From contig DJDD01000045.1 of the NCBI GenBank assembly GCA_002430925.1, positions 1 to 19,467 on the forward strand: a stretch of 19,467 bases of DNA, read 5' to 3'. Shown here in pieces: positions 7,065-14,475 of the stretch (position 1 is the stretch's first letter; each line of letters begins with the position of its first letter). This DNA comes from Flavobacteriales bacterium UBA5933. GTDB lineage: Bacteria; Bacteroidota; Bacteroidia; Flavobacteriales; Weeksellaceae. The notes under the pieces were generated by a model that worked only from the letters and a program-made list of their open reading frames with translations, made no database searches and was not told the origin of the DNA. A program made the translations under genes and the position numbers.

Positions 7065-8037
7065 AAAGTGGATAAAATATGAATTTTGGTCTTTTTGGTT
7101 GTTTTATGGTCCTTTAACTCCTTGGTTCATTTATAAAATAATAAAATCTGGAGCTCCTGCTTATTTTTGCTCTGCAAATCCTGGTATAAAATGGGGAGGT
7201 TTTATGAATTACTCTAAAATTGATTTAATCAATCAAATTGATGAACAATATAAACCTAAAACCTTGTTTTATTCTTCATATAGTAACGAGAAAATTCCGT
7301 TAGATTTTCCTTTTATTGTGAAACCCAATACAGGAGAAAGAGGAATTGGTGTAGAATTAATTCGAAATAATTCTGATTTTAATAACTACTTAAATCAGCA
7401 TGATAATTCTGATCTTATTCTTCAAGAGTATATTGATTATCCGCTAGAATTTGGTGTTTTTTACGTTCGGTTACCCAAAGAAAACAAAGGAAAAATTATT
7501 TCCATTACATCAAAAGATTTTCTAACAATTATTGGAAATGGAAAACAATCATTAAAAGAATTAATTGAAAATAATTTACGAGCTTTTTACAGAAAAGAAT
7601 ATTTATTTGATCGGTATAAAAATGATTTGAATTCAATTTTAGAAAAAGGACAGCAAATATTATTAGAACCTATTGGTAATCATAGTCGAGGAACTACTTT
7701 TTTAGATGGAAGTAATTTAAAAACTTCTATTCTTGAAGAAAAAATTGATGCTATTGCTCAAAAAGTTGATGGTTTTTTTTACGGAAGAATCGATTTAAAA
7801 GCAAAAAATTTAAAAGAGTTTCAGAACGGAAAATTTGTCATACTAGAAATTAATGGAGTAAACTCGGAAGCAACTCATATTTACGATCCAAATTTTAATC
7901 TAATTAAAGCATACAAAGAAGTCCTGAGACATCTAAACTACCAATATAAAATAGCAATACAAAATCATGAGTTAGGCCAAGAATGGACTAATTGGAAACT
8001 ACTGGCAAGAGAAATTTCTTCTCGCTATAAATCTTAA
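7048..8037 (+). CDS. ATP-grasp domain protein (carboxylate-amine ligase-like)
   Basis: This 329-residue protein carries an ATP-grasp fold. Lys92 in FIVKPNTGERGIG is the expected ATP-binding lysine of the first subdomain, and Glu267/Asn269 in ILEINGVNSEATHI are the expected metal-binding residues near the C-terminus. ATP-grasp enzymes join a carboxylate to an amine, thiol or similar acceptor via an acyl-phosphate; the substrate here is unknown. Before the fold lies an aromatic, hydrophobic segment (about residues 12-32, EFWSFWLFYGPLTPW) and then a CSANPGIKWGG motif (about 42-52). This N-terminal signature marks a distinct family rather than D-Ala-D-Ala ligase itself, and could place the protein at the membrane. 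The start codon lies within the DinB-like gene, in another frame. An annotation as ddl would be an over-call. Confidence 0.82.
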   Translation: MHPKIEKWIKYEFWSFWLFYGPLTPWFIYKIIKSGAPAYFCSANPGIKWGGFMNYSKIDLINQIDEQYKPKTLFYSSYSNEKIPLDFPFIVKPNTGERGIGVELIRNNSDFNNYLNQHDNSDLILQEYIDYPLEFGVFYVRLPKENKGKIISITSKDFLTIIGNGKQSLKELIENNLRAFYRKEYLFDRYKNDLNSILEKGQQILLEPIGNHSRGTTFLDGSNLKTSILEEKIDAIAQKVDGFFYGRIDLKAKNLKEFQNGKFVILEINGVNSEATHIYDPNFNLIKAYKEVLRHLNYQYKIAIQNHELGQEWTNWKLLAREISSRYKS

Positions 8038-8111
8038 AACTAACAAGTTTTGTCATAAAAATAGAAAGGGAATAATCATTGAAATATATTGATAAATTTA
8101 ATTATATAAAT

Positions 8112-8882
8112 ATGAAATATCCATTTCCTAAAAAAACTATTGTAATACCTCTGCTCCTATTACTACCTATGTGGATTATTTTCTTATTCGAAATCAATGG
8201 ACATGGATTTGTAGGTTGTTATGGCGTAATTCCAAGAACTTTTATAGGTTTACGTGGTATTTTATTATCTCCACTTTTTCATTCGGGATGGAAACATATC
8301 ATAAGCAATACATTTCCGTTAGCCTTTCTTAGTTTTATTGCTTTATTAATGTATGATCGTTTAGCCTATTATGTTCTATTTTTTGGCTGGATTATCTCAG
8401 GAACAATACTTTGGTTAATCGGGAACCCTCCTTTTTTAGATGATTATGTAAGTTGTCATATCGGAGCAAGTACAATTGTATATTTATTAGCTTCATTTAT
8501 ATTTTTTAGTGGAATTATAAGAAAAGAAAGAGGTTTAATGGCAATTTCACTTATCATTATCTTACTTTATGGAGGAATGATTTGGGGAATGGTTCCTCAA
8601 GAAATTTTACCACAATTAAAATCAGAAGTAGGAAATTATTCTATTTCTTGGGAAGGGCATTTGAGTGGCTTTATCACAGGAGCTTTTTTTGCTTATATTT
8701 TCAGAAAAATTGGTCCTCAAAAAGAAGAACCAAAATGGAATCAAGAAAATTATTATGACCCAAGAGAAGAACAACTTTGGGAAATATACCAAGAACAAGA
8801 AAGGCTGAAAGCTAAATATTTAAAGCCATTGGAAGATGATACTTCTGGCGAAAATAAGCAAAACAATCATTTGATAGAATAA
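8112..8882 (+). CDS. Rhomboid family intramembrane serine protease
   Basis: This 256-residue polytopic membrane protein belongs to family S54 and cleaves membrane-protein substrates within the bilayer. The catalytic dyad is Ser120 in HIGASTIVY and His183 in SWEGHLSGFITG. A HSGWKHIISNT segment supplies the conserved loop-and-helix His/Asn features upstream. The usual GxSG is written GAST here, a mild variation. About six hydrophobic helices precede a hydrophilic, Glu/Lys-rich C-terminal tail (about 200-256). The ATG at 8112 is preferred: an in-frame TTG at 8079 would add 11 residues, and although a GAAAGGG stretch lies before it, Shine-Dalgarno signals are little used in this group. It lies 74 nt after the ATP-grasp gene with no terminator, so it is probably part of the same operon. 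The substrate is unknown. Confidence 0.88.
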   Translation: MKYPFPKKTIVIPLLLLLPMWIIFLFEINGHGFVGCYGVIPRTFIGLRGILLSPLFHSGWKHIISNTFPLAFLSFIALLMYDRLAYYVLFFGWIISGTILWLIGNPPFLDDYVSCHIGASTIVYLLASFIFFSGIIRKERGLMAISLIIILLYGGMIWGMVPQEILPQLKSEVGNYSISWEGHLSGFITGAFFAYIFRKIGPQKEEPKWNQENYYDPREEQLWEIYQEQERLKAKYLKPLEDDTSGENKQNNHLIE

Positions 8883-8912
8883 ATTGTAAATAATTACTTG
8901 AATAATAATTCC

Positions 8913-8920
8913 TATTTTTG
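8913..8920 (+). promoter_or_regulatory. -7 promoter box of miaE
   Basis: TATTTTTG fits TAnnTTTG and lies 22 nt before the ATG at 8943. Its position inside the reading frame opened by the TTG at 8898 argues that the TTG is not the true start. It would give miaE its own promoter besides read-through from the rhomboid gene. Confidence 0.6.
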
Positions 8921-8942
8921 CCATCTAGATAATTATCGAAAA

Positions 8943-9524
8943 ATGCTTGGATTAAAATTATTGACAGACCCTAGATGGGCAAACATAGCTGAAAAGAATT
9001 TAGAAGAAATTTTAACAGATCATGCATGGTGTGAGCAAAAAGCTGCTACTAATGCTATAACTATGATAGCATATAATTCTGAACATGAAGAATTTATTCA
9101 CGAAATGACTGCTATTGCGATTGAAGAAATGCAACATTTCCAAATGGTGATTGACATTATAAAGCAACGTGGTTATGTACTTGGTAGAGAACGCAAAGAT
9201 GATTATGTTGGTCAATTAATGAAATTCTGTAAAAAAGATGGTTCTAGAAATATGGCTTTTATTGATCGCTTATTATTTGCTGCAATGATAGAAGCAAGAA
9301 GTTGTGAACGTTTTAGAACGCTATCTCAGAATATTAAAGATGAAGAATTAGCTAAGTTTTATTATGATTTAATGGTTTCTGAAGCCAATCATTATACTAC
9401 ATTTTTAAATTTTGCTAAAAAATTATCAACTGATGTAGATGTTGATAAACGTTGGAAAGAATGGTTAGATTTTGAAGGAAATTTAATTCAGTCGTATGGA
9501 AATAAAGAAGCTATTCATGGTTAA
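8943..9524 (+). CDS. miaE: tRNA-(ms2io6A)-hydroxylase MiaE
   Basis: This is a non-haem diiron monooxygenase that hydroxylates the isopentenyl side chain of ms2i6A at tRNA position 37 using O2. The protein is 193 residues from the ATG at 8943 and begins MLGLKLLTDPRW, the usual N-terminus of the family; an earlier in-frame TTG at 8898 is rejected. Likely metal ligands fall in two repeated helix pairs: Glu31, Glu62 with His65 (EEMQH), Glu117 (MIEARSCER), and Glu147 with His150 (SEANHY). The enzyme depends on MiaA and MiaB to make its substrate, and these must be encoded elsewhere. The gene follows the rhomboid gene by 60 nt, and a large structured repeat lies between its stop and its terminator. 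The requirement for O2 fits an aerobic organism. Confidence 0.95.
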   Translation: MLGLKLLTDPRWANIAEKNLEEILTDHAWCEQKAATNAITMIAYNSEHEEFIHEMTAIAIEEMQHFQMVIDIIKQRGYVLGRERKDDYVGQLMKFCKKDGSRNMAFIDRLLFAAMIEARSCERFRTLSQNIKDEELAKFYYDLMVSEANHYTTFLNFAKKLSTDVDVDKRWKEWLDFEGNLIQSYGNKEAIHG

Positions 9525-9546
9525 TGCCTAATCAATTTTTGCACTT

Positions 9547-9675
9547 ATTTGCAATAGTGATTGAAGCGGCATCCTTTTTATATTGGGCATTTCGACTTGT
9601 TGATTACATTTCGACTTCGCTTAATGACCAATATAAAAAGATATAGCGAGAAAGCACGACCCGAAGGGATTGCCC
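9547..9675 (-). repeat. Large structured interspersed repeat, copy 2 (reverse)
   Basis: In the element's own orientation (minus strand) the outer helix is GCAAT/ATTGC (9669-9673 with 9551-9555) plus GTG/CAC. The mini-hairpin is CCC-TTC-GGG (9660-9668), and the inner stem is 9571-9586 with 9628-9642. The inner stem reads TATATTGG where copies 1 and 3 read TAGATTGG, and the partner strand changes to match. The bulged G is retained. The centre is longer than in copy 1 and contains the motif CATTTCGACTT twice (9589-9599 and 9607-9617). It lies in the 3' untranslated region of miaE. Confidence 0.85.
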
Positions 9676-9691
9676 ATATATAAAACATAAG

Positions 9692-9723
9692 GAGATTATA
9701 GAAATGCTATAATCTCTTTTTTT
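9692..9723 (+). terminator. Intrinsic terminator of the miaE transcript
   Basis: GAGATTATAG (9692-9701 region) pairs perfectly with CTATAATCTC around a short AAATG loop, followed by seven or more T residues. It lies 167 nt after the miaE stop codon, beyond the repeat element. Confidence 0.88.
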
Positions 9724-9764
9724 ATTTCATAACTTACATCAATTTATAAGGTGATTAGAATGAT

Positions 9765-9772
9765 TATCTTTG
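9765..9772 (+). promoter_or_regulatory. -7 promoter box of the LLM oxidoreductase gene
   Basis: TATCTTTG is an exact match to the group's -7 consensus, 17 nt before the ATG at 9790. Confidence 0.7.
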
Positions 9773-9789
9773 AATAAAATCATTGTATT

Positions 9790-10809
9790 ATGGAATTAGG
9801 AATTGGAATGTTCGGCGATGTACACATCAACGAAAAAACAGGATATATACAAACGCCACAACAGAGAATGGCGGAAATTATAGAGGAAGTAAAATTAATG
9901 GATGAAGTTGGTTTAGATTTCTTTGGAATTGGAGAACATCATCGTCCTGATTATGCTGTTTCTTCTCCTGAAATTATTTTGGCAGCTTTGTCTACAGTAA
10001 CAAAAAATATTCGATTAGGAAGTGCTGTTTCTGTTATTAGTTCTACAGATCCTGTAAAATTATATCAAGATTTTTCTACGGTGGATAATTTATCGAATGG
10101 ACGCGCTGAAATAATGGCTGGTAGAGGTTCTTTTATTGAGTCATTCCCTCTTTTTGGTTATGATTTGAATAATTATGATCAGTTATTTGATGAAAAATTA
10201 CGTTTGCTTTTGACTTTAAATAAAGAAGAAGTTATTAATTGGCAGGGTAATTTTAGAAAACCTATCGTTAACCAAACTGTTTATCCTAGACCAATACAAA
10301 AAGAGATTCCTATTTGGGTTGCAGTTGGTGGAACTACCTCATCTGTTATACGAGCTGGAAAACTTGGTTTACCTATTATTTTTGCTATTATTGGTGGAAA
10401 TCCTGCGAATTTTGAACCTTTATTCGAAGTCTACAAACAAGCTTATTTAGACAATGGACACCCTGAAGATAAAATGCAAATTGGTGTACATATGCATTCA
10501 TTTTTTGGTGATGATAATGAAGCTGTAGCAGAAAAATATTTTCCTATTTATGGAGGACAAATGGATAGAATTGGTGCAAGCAGAGGTTGGCCAAAATATA
10601 CTCGTCCACAATTTGACTATGGTCGCTCTACTGATGGACATTTGGTTGTTGGAGATAAAGAAATGGCTATTGATAAAATACAAAAATACAAAGAGCTATT
10701 TGGTTTGACTCGTTTTTCTGCACATATGGATGTTGGTGCACCAAGCCATTTGGATATGATGAAATCTATAGAAATTTTTGGAAAGGATATTGCTCCTAGA
10801 ATTAAATAA
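9790..10809 (+). CDS. LLM class flavin-dependent oxidoreductase
   Basis: This 339-residue protein has the luciferase-like TIM-barrel fold that uses reduced flavin (FMN or F420-type) to oxidise organic substrates; family length is about 330-360. The N-terminal strand (MELGIGMFGD), the FGIGEHHRPDY segment with the His pair, the NIRLGSAVSVISSTDP block and the LSNGRAEIMAGRGSF block are characteristic of the bacterial-luciferase superfamily. No signal peptide is present, so it is cytoplasmic. The substrate cannot be told from the sequence; such enzymes range from alkane and sulfonate monooxygenases to quinone-interacting proteins of unknown role. The gene is monocistronic, with its own -7 box and a bidirectional terminator just after the stop codon. 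The family call is secure. Confidence 0.92.
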   Translation: MELGIGMFGDVHINEKTGYIQTPQQRMAEIIEEVKLMDEVGLDFFGIGEHHRPDYAVSSPEIILAALSTVTKNIRLGSAVSVISSTDPVKLYQDFSTVDNLSNGRAEIMAGRGSFIESFPLFGYDLNNYDQLFDEKLRLLLTLNKEEVINWQGNFRKPIVNQTVYPRPIQKEIPIWVAVGGTTSSVIRAGKLGLPIIFAIIGGNPANFEPLFEVYKQAYLDNGHPEDKMQIGVHMHSFFGDDNEAVAEKYFPIYGGQMDRIGASRGWPKYTRPQFDYGRSTDGHLVVGDKEMAIDKIQKYKELFGLTRFSAHMDVGAPSHLDMMKSIEIFGKDIAPRIK

Positions 10810-10810
10810 T

Positions 10811-10845
10811 AAAAAAACGTTTCCATTTCTGGAAACGTTTTTTTT
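10811..10845. terminator. Bidirectional intrinsic terminator
   Basis: The stem AAAAAACGTTTCCA / TGGAAACGTTTTTT around a TTTC loop is flanked by A and T runs. It sits in the 44-nt gap between two convergent genes and can serve both. Confidence 0.92.
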
Positions 10846-10853
10846 ATGTGTTT

Positions 10854-11390
10854 TTATTTTTTCTTTTCTGGTGGAAATTTAGATAAAATTTCTTGGATTG
10901 CTTCTGGAATTCTTTCTGCTTTAGCACTGATATTACTTAAATTAAAATCAGTCCCTACTCCTTGCCAAATTAAAATATTACGTTTATCATCAATAATATC
11001 AATAACAATTGTACCAGATTGATAAGATGTTACGTTGTTTCCTCCGTAAAAACCTCCTCCGTAATAACCGCCCCAAGGACCATATCCCCAGTTATTGTTA
11101 TACACAGAAACTTCTTCTTTTGAACTTGTTAATAAATTAATCACTAAATCAGCATCTGATGATACTTTTGTAAAACCTTTTGAAGCCATTTGAGCATCAA
11201 TTGATTTTATTAATCTATTTTTATCCAAATCATTTACTTTCAATTTATCCAAACCTTTTTGATGGAATGTATATGTTTTATACGTTGAAAAATTTACTGA
11301 CCTGTCATAATCTGTGCTTACCTGCACTGTACCACAACTTGTAACCAATAGTGATAATAAAACTATAAAAGTAAAGTGTATACCTTTCAT
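10854..11390 (-). CDS. DUF4136 domain lipoprotein
   Basis: This is a 178-residue predicted lipoprotein. A hydrophobic signal peptide ends in the lipobox LVTSC with Cys19 as the acylation site. The mature protein starts VQVSTDYDRSVNFSTYKTY, the characteristic opening of DUF4136, a domain common in Bacteroidota lipoproteins with no assigned biochemical role. An internal low-complexity segment rich in Gly, Tyr and Trp (about residues 97-118, with GYGPWGGYYGGGFYGG) forms a likely flexible loop. The protein is probably anchored in the periplasm or outer membrane. An imperfect -7 box (TATCTTTA, 11429-11436) lies about 38 nt upstream. It converges with the LLM oxidoreductase gene. Family assignment is good; function is unknown. 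Confidence 0.88.
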   Translation of the reverse strand: MKGIHFTFIVLLSLLVTSCGTVQVSTDYDRSVNFSTYKTYTFHQKGLDKLKVNDLDKNRLIKSIDAQMASKGFTKVSSDADLVINLLTSSKEEVSVYNNNWGYGPWGGYYGGGFYGGNNVTSYQSGTIVIDIIDDKRNILIWQGVGTDFNLSNISAKAERIPEAIQEILSKFPPEKKK

Positions 11391-11428
11391 TATCTTAATT
11401 TTTAAAAATTAAATCTACAATTTTGTTC

Positions 11429-11436
11429 TAAAGATA
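11429..11436 (-). promoter_or_regulatory. Weak -7 promoter box of the DUF4136 gene
   Basis: TATCTTTA on the minus strand matches seven of eight positions of TATCTTTG, 38 nt before the ATG at 11390. No better match lies nearer. Confidence 0.4.
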
Positions 11437-11493
11437 AACTAAAAAATACTTCAAAAAATAAGTAAACTATTTTTTAACTAATATTTATTAAAA

Positions 11494-12831
11494 TTAATTA
11501 ACTAACTCTAATTCAGAAACTTTAACCTCTACAATCCCGTTATGATTAATTCTAATTAATTCCACAACCTGCGTTTGGTTCACTAAATCTGGATTAAAAT
11601 CAGTTTGAACTTTAACATAATTCTCTGTAAATCCAAACATTTTCCCATTTTTACTATCATGTTCCCACAAAACTTTGTGTGTAGAACCCAATTGAGATTG
11701 GTAAAAAGCTTGTCTTTTTTTCTCTGATAAAATACGTAACATTTTATTACGTCTTTTACGTTCTGCTTGATCAACAACACCTTCAAAATCTATTGCTTCA
11801 GTATTATCACGTTCAGAATAAGTGAAAACATGTAAATAACTGATTGGCATTTCGTTTAAGAAATTATATGTTTCCATGAAAAGTTCTTCCGTTTCTCCAG
11901 GAAAACCTACAATCACATCAACACCAATACAAGCATTTGGCATTACTTCGCGTATTTTAGCAACGCGATTTGTATATAAATTAGAAAGATATCTACGTTT
12001 CATTTTCTTCAAAATTTCATCACTACCTGATTGTAATGGAATATGAAAATGAGGAACAAAACGATTACTTTTTGATACAAAATCTATCGTTTCATCTTTC
12101 AATAAATTAGGTTCTATTGATGATATTCTAATTCTTTCGATAGCATCTACTTGATCTAATTCTTGTACAAGTTCTAGAAAAGTATGTTCATGCTTTTTAT
12201 TTCCGAATTCACCTTTTCCATAATCTCCGATATTTACTCCTGTAAGTACAATCTCTTTGATTCCTTTATTAGCAATTTCATTTGCATTTTTAATTACATT
12301 TTCAACTGTATCCGATCTAGATATACCTCTTGCCAATGGAATTGTACAATAAGTACATTTATAATCACAACCATCTTGGACTTTTAAGAAAGCGCGAGTT
12401 CTATCTCCAATAGAATAAGAACCTACATAAAAATCAGCTTCTTCTATTTCACAAGAATGTACAATTGCTTCATTATTTTTATTGATATCGTCTAAATATT
12501 CAGCTATATTAAATTTTTCTGCTGCTCCTAAAACCAAATCAACACCATCCATCTCTGCAATTTCTTGCGGTTTTAATTGAGCATAACAACCTACAATAAC
12601 AACAAAACCATTTGGATTGGCTTTCATTGCATTTTTAACAATTGTTCTGCATTCTTTGTCTGCATTTGCTGTAACCGAACACGTATTAATCACGTACACA
12701 TCGGCAGAATCAGTAAACTCAACCTTATCGTAACCACTGTCTTTTAGATTTCTTGCAATCGTAGAAGTTTCCGAAAAATTAAGCTTACATCCCAATGTAT
12801 GAAATGCAACTGTTTTTGTTTGATTATTCAT
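11494..12831 (-). CDS. mtaB: tRNA (t6A37) methylthiotransferase MtaB
   Basis: This radical SAM enzyme adds a methylthio group to C2 of t6A at position 37 of ANN-decoding tRNAs, giving ms2t6A. The protein has 445 residues, normal for MtaB. The N-terminal methylthiotransferase domain carries three cysteines for the auxiliary 4Fe-4S cluster in HTLGCKLN, INTCSVTA and VGCYAQL. The radical SAM motif CxxxCxxC is Cys155, Cys159 and Cys162 (GCDYKCTYCTIP). A C-terminal TRAM-like RNA-binding region covers about 375-445. The TLGCKLN opening, rather than the MiaB or RimO pattern, supports MtaB. The start ATG (12831) lies only 5 nt from a -7 box, so the mRNA may be leaderless. It is divergent from the substrate-binding lipoprotein gene. 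Confidence 0.95.
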   Translation of the reverse strand: MNNQTKTVAFHTLGCKLNFSETSTIARNLKDSGYDKVEFTDSADVYVINTCSVTANADKECRTIVKNAMKANPNGFVVIVGCYAQLKPQEIAEMDGVDLVLGAAEKFNIAEYLDDINKNNEAIVHSCEIEEADFYVGSYSIGDRTRAFLKVQDGCDYKCTYCTIPLARGISRSDTVENVIKNANEIANKGIKEIVLTGVNIGDYGKGEFGNKKHEHTFLELVQELDQVDAIERIRISSIEPNLLKDETIDFVSKSNRFVPHFHIPLQSGSDEILKKMKRRYLSNLYTNRVAKIREVMPNACIGVDVIVGFPGETEELFMETYNFLNEMPISYLHVFTYSERDNTEAIDFEGVVDQAERKRRNKMLRILSEKKRQAFYQSQLGSTHKVLWEHDSKNGKMFGFTENYVKVQTDFNPDLVNQTQVVELIRINHNGIVEVKVSELELVN

Positions 12832-12836
12832 AGCTG

Positions 12837-12844
12837 CAAATTTA
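12837..12844 (-). promoter_or_regulatory. -7 promoter box of mtaB (possible leaderless transcript)
   Basis: TAAATTTG on the minus strand is an exact TAnnTTTG match. Only the 5 nt AGCTG equivalent (12832-12836) separates it from the ATG, which would place the transcription start at or next to the start codon. Confidence 0.55.
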
Positions 12845-12856
12845 AGAAATAATCCA

Positions 12857-12864
12857 TAGTTTTG
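12857..12864 (+). promoter_or_regulatory. -7 promoter box of the substrate-binding lipoprotein gene
   Basis: TAGTTTTG fits TAnnTTTG and lies 24 nt before the ATG at 12889. It is 12 bp from the divergent mtaB box, so the two promoters overlap. Confidence 0.55.
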
Positions 12865-12888
12865 AAAGATAAAAAAAAATAGGTTTTC

Positions 12889-14475
12889 ATGACAACTAAA
12901 TACTTTATATACATTACGTTATTTATTTCATTATTTTCATGCTCTAAGAAGATAGAAATTGATGAGAAAAAAGTATTTAAATTAAATCGATATGATAACA
13001 TTTCTTCCTTGGATCCTATCAATGCTAGAACGCAAGCAAACAACTGGGCTTGTAATTTAATTTACAACAGTTTAGTTAAAATTGATAACAATCTTGAAAT
13101 AAAGCCAGACATTGCTAAATCATGGGAAATATCGGCAGATGGAAAAACATATACATTTAATCTTCGTAAAGATGTATACTTCCAAAAACATATAGCTTTT
13201 GGTAAAGATTCTACTAGAACGGTAAATGCTAATGACTTTGCATTTAGTTTTGATCGTTTAAAAGATCCTAAATCTGGTGGTTCTGGAGGATGGATTATGA
13301 ATAATATATCAACATACAAAGCTTTAAACGATAGTATTTTCGAAATAAAACTAAAAGAAGCTTATCCTGCTTTTCTAGGATTAGTTTCTATGAAATATGC
13401 TTCTGTTGTTCCAAAAGAATTATTCAAAAATGGAAATGAAGAATTTTTAAAACATCCAATTGGTACAGGACCTTTTCAATTCAAAATTTGGGAAGACAAT
13501 GTAAAAATTGTTTTCAGAAAAAATCGATTATACTTCGAATTTGATGATAAGGGAACACGTTTACCTTATTTAGAAGCTGTAAATATGACTTTTCTTCCAG
13601 AGAAAAACTCAGAATTTTTAGAACTTATCAAAGGAAATCTAGATATGATGGCAGATTTAGACCCATCATACAAGGATGAAATTTTAACTCCTTTAGGAGA
13701 ACTAAATCCAAAATATTCAAAAGATTTAACGATTTTAAAGGCTCCTTACTTAAGTACTGTTTATTTATGTTTTTATCTGGATGGTGAAAATGCTGTAGAT
13801 ATAAAATTGAGACAAGCATTAAACTACGGTGTTGATAAAGAGAAAATTATAAAATATATGATGAAAGGACAAGCTTTTGCTGCTGATGGTGGATTTATCC
13901 CTAAAGGCTTACCTGGATATTCATCAAAAAGTGGTTACAAATTTAACCCTGACAAAGCAAGAGAATTAATTAACTCATACATTAAAGAAAAAGGTCAAAT
14001 AAAACCAATAGAATTAACTACTGTTCAGGAATATGTTGCCATTTGTGAATATATAGCGGCTGAAATGGCTAAGCTTGGTTTACCTATAAAAGTAAACGTT
14101 GTTCCAGGACCAACTATGCTAGAAGGTAAAGCAACAGGAAAATTCATGTTATTTAGAGCAAATTGGGGCGCAGATTATCCAGATGCAGAAAACTTTTTAT
14201 CATTATATTATTCAAAAAACTTTGCACCTGAAGGACCAAATTACTCACATTACAAATCATCTGAATTTGATCAATTGTACGAAAAATCATTTTTGATTAA
14301 TAATCCAGAATTAAGAGCTAAAAATTATGAAGAAATGGATGCATTAATGATGAAAAAAGCACCTATTTTACCTCTATTTTACGATCAAACTACCTTGTTT
14401 ATAAACAAGGATGTTAAAAATTTCTCCATAAACCCTATCAAACTATTAGATTTAACAAGAGTTTATAAAGAATAA
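12889..14475 (+). CDS. ABC transporter substrate-binding lipoprotein, family 5 (OppA-like)
   Basis: This 528-residue protein belongs to the SBP_bac_5 family, which binds oligopeptides, nickel or related ligands for an ABC importer. A lipoprotein signal peptide ends at LFSC with Cys18 as the acylated residue. The mature protein has the family landmarks: SSLDPINART near the N-terminus, the SWEISADGKTYTFNLRKDV block, NANDFAFSFDRL, HPIGTGPFQF, and LRQALNYGVDKEKI in the second lobe. It is likely tethered in the periplasm. No permease or ATPase genes lie next to it, so its transporter must be encoded elsewhere or it acts alone. An oligopeptide ligand is the likeliest guess given the neighbouring peptidases, but ligand specificity is not visible in the sequence. 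Confidence 0.92.
   Translation: MTTKYFIYITLFISLFSCSKKIEIDEKKVFKLNRYDNISSLDPINARTQANNWACNLIYNSLVKIDNNLEIKPDIAKSWEISADGKTYTFNLRKDVYFQKHIAFGKDSTRTVNANDFAFSFDRLKDPKSGGSGGWIMNNISTYKALNDSIFEIKLKEAYPAFLGLVSMKYASVVPKELFKNGNEEFLKHPIGTGPFQFKIWEDNVKIVFRKNRLYFEFDDKGTRLPYLEAVNMTFLPEKNSEFLELIKGNLDMMADLDPSYKDEILTPLGELNPKYSKDLTILKAPYLSTVYLCFYLDGENAVDIKLRQALNYGVDKEKIIKYMMKGQAFAADGGFIPKGLPGYSSKSGYKFNPDKARELINSYIKEKGQIKPIELTTVQEYVAICEYIAAEMAKLGLPIKVNVVPGPTMLEGKATGKFMLFRANWGADYPDAENFLSLYYSKNFAPEGPNYSHYKSSEFDQLYEKSFLINNPELRAKNYEEMDALMMKKAPILPLFYDQTTLFINKDVKNFSINPIKLLDLTRVYKE

Noticed and set aside
7048..8037. D-alanine-D-alanine ligase (ddl)
   Set aside because: The ATP-grasp core is present, but the N-terminal region and CSANPGIKWGG motif differ and no cell-wall genes lie nearby.
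8062..8081. Shine-Dalgarno-directed TTG start for the rhomboid gene
   Set aside because: GAAAGGG before the TTG at 8079 is suggestive, but Shine-Dalgarno use is weak in this group and the ATG at 8112 directly precedes the first hydrophobic helix.
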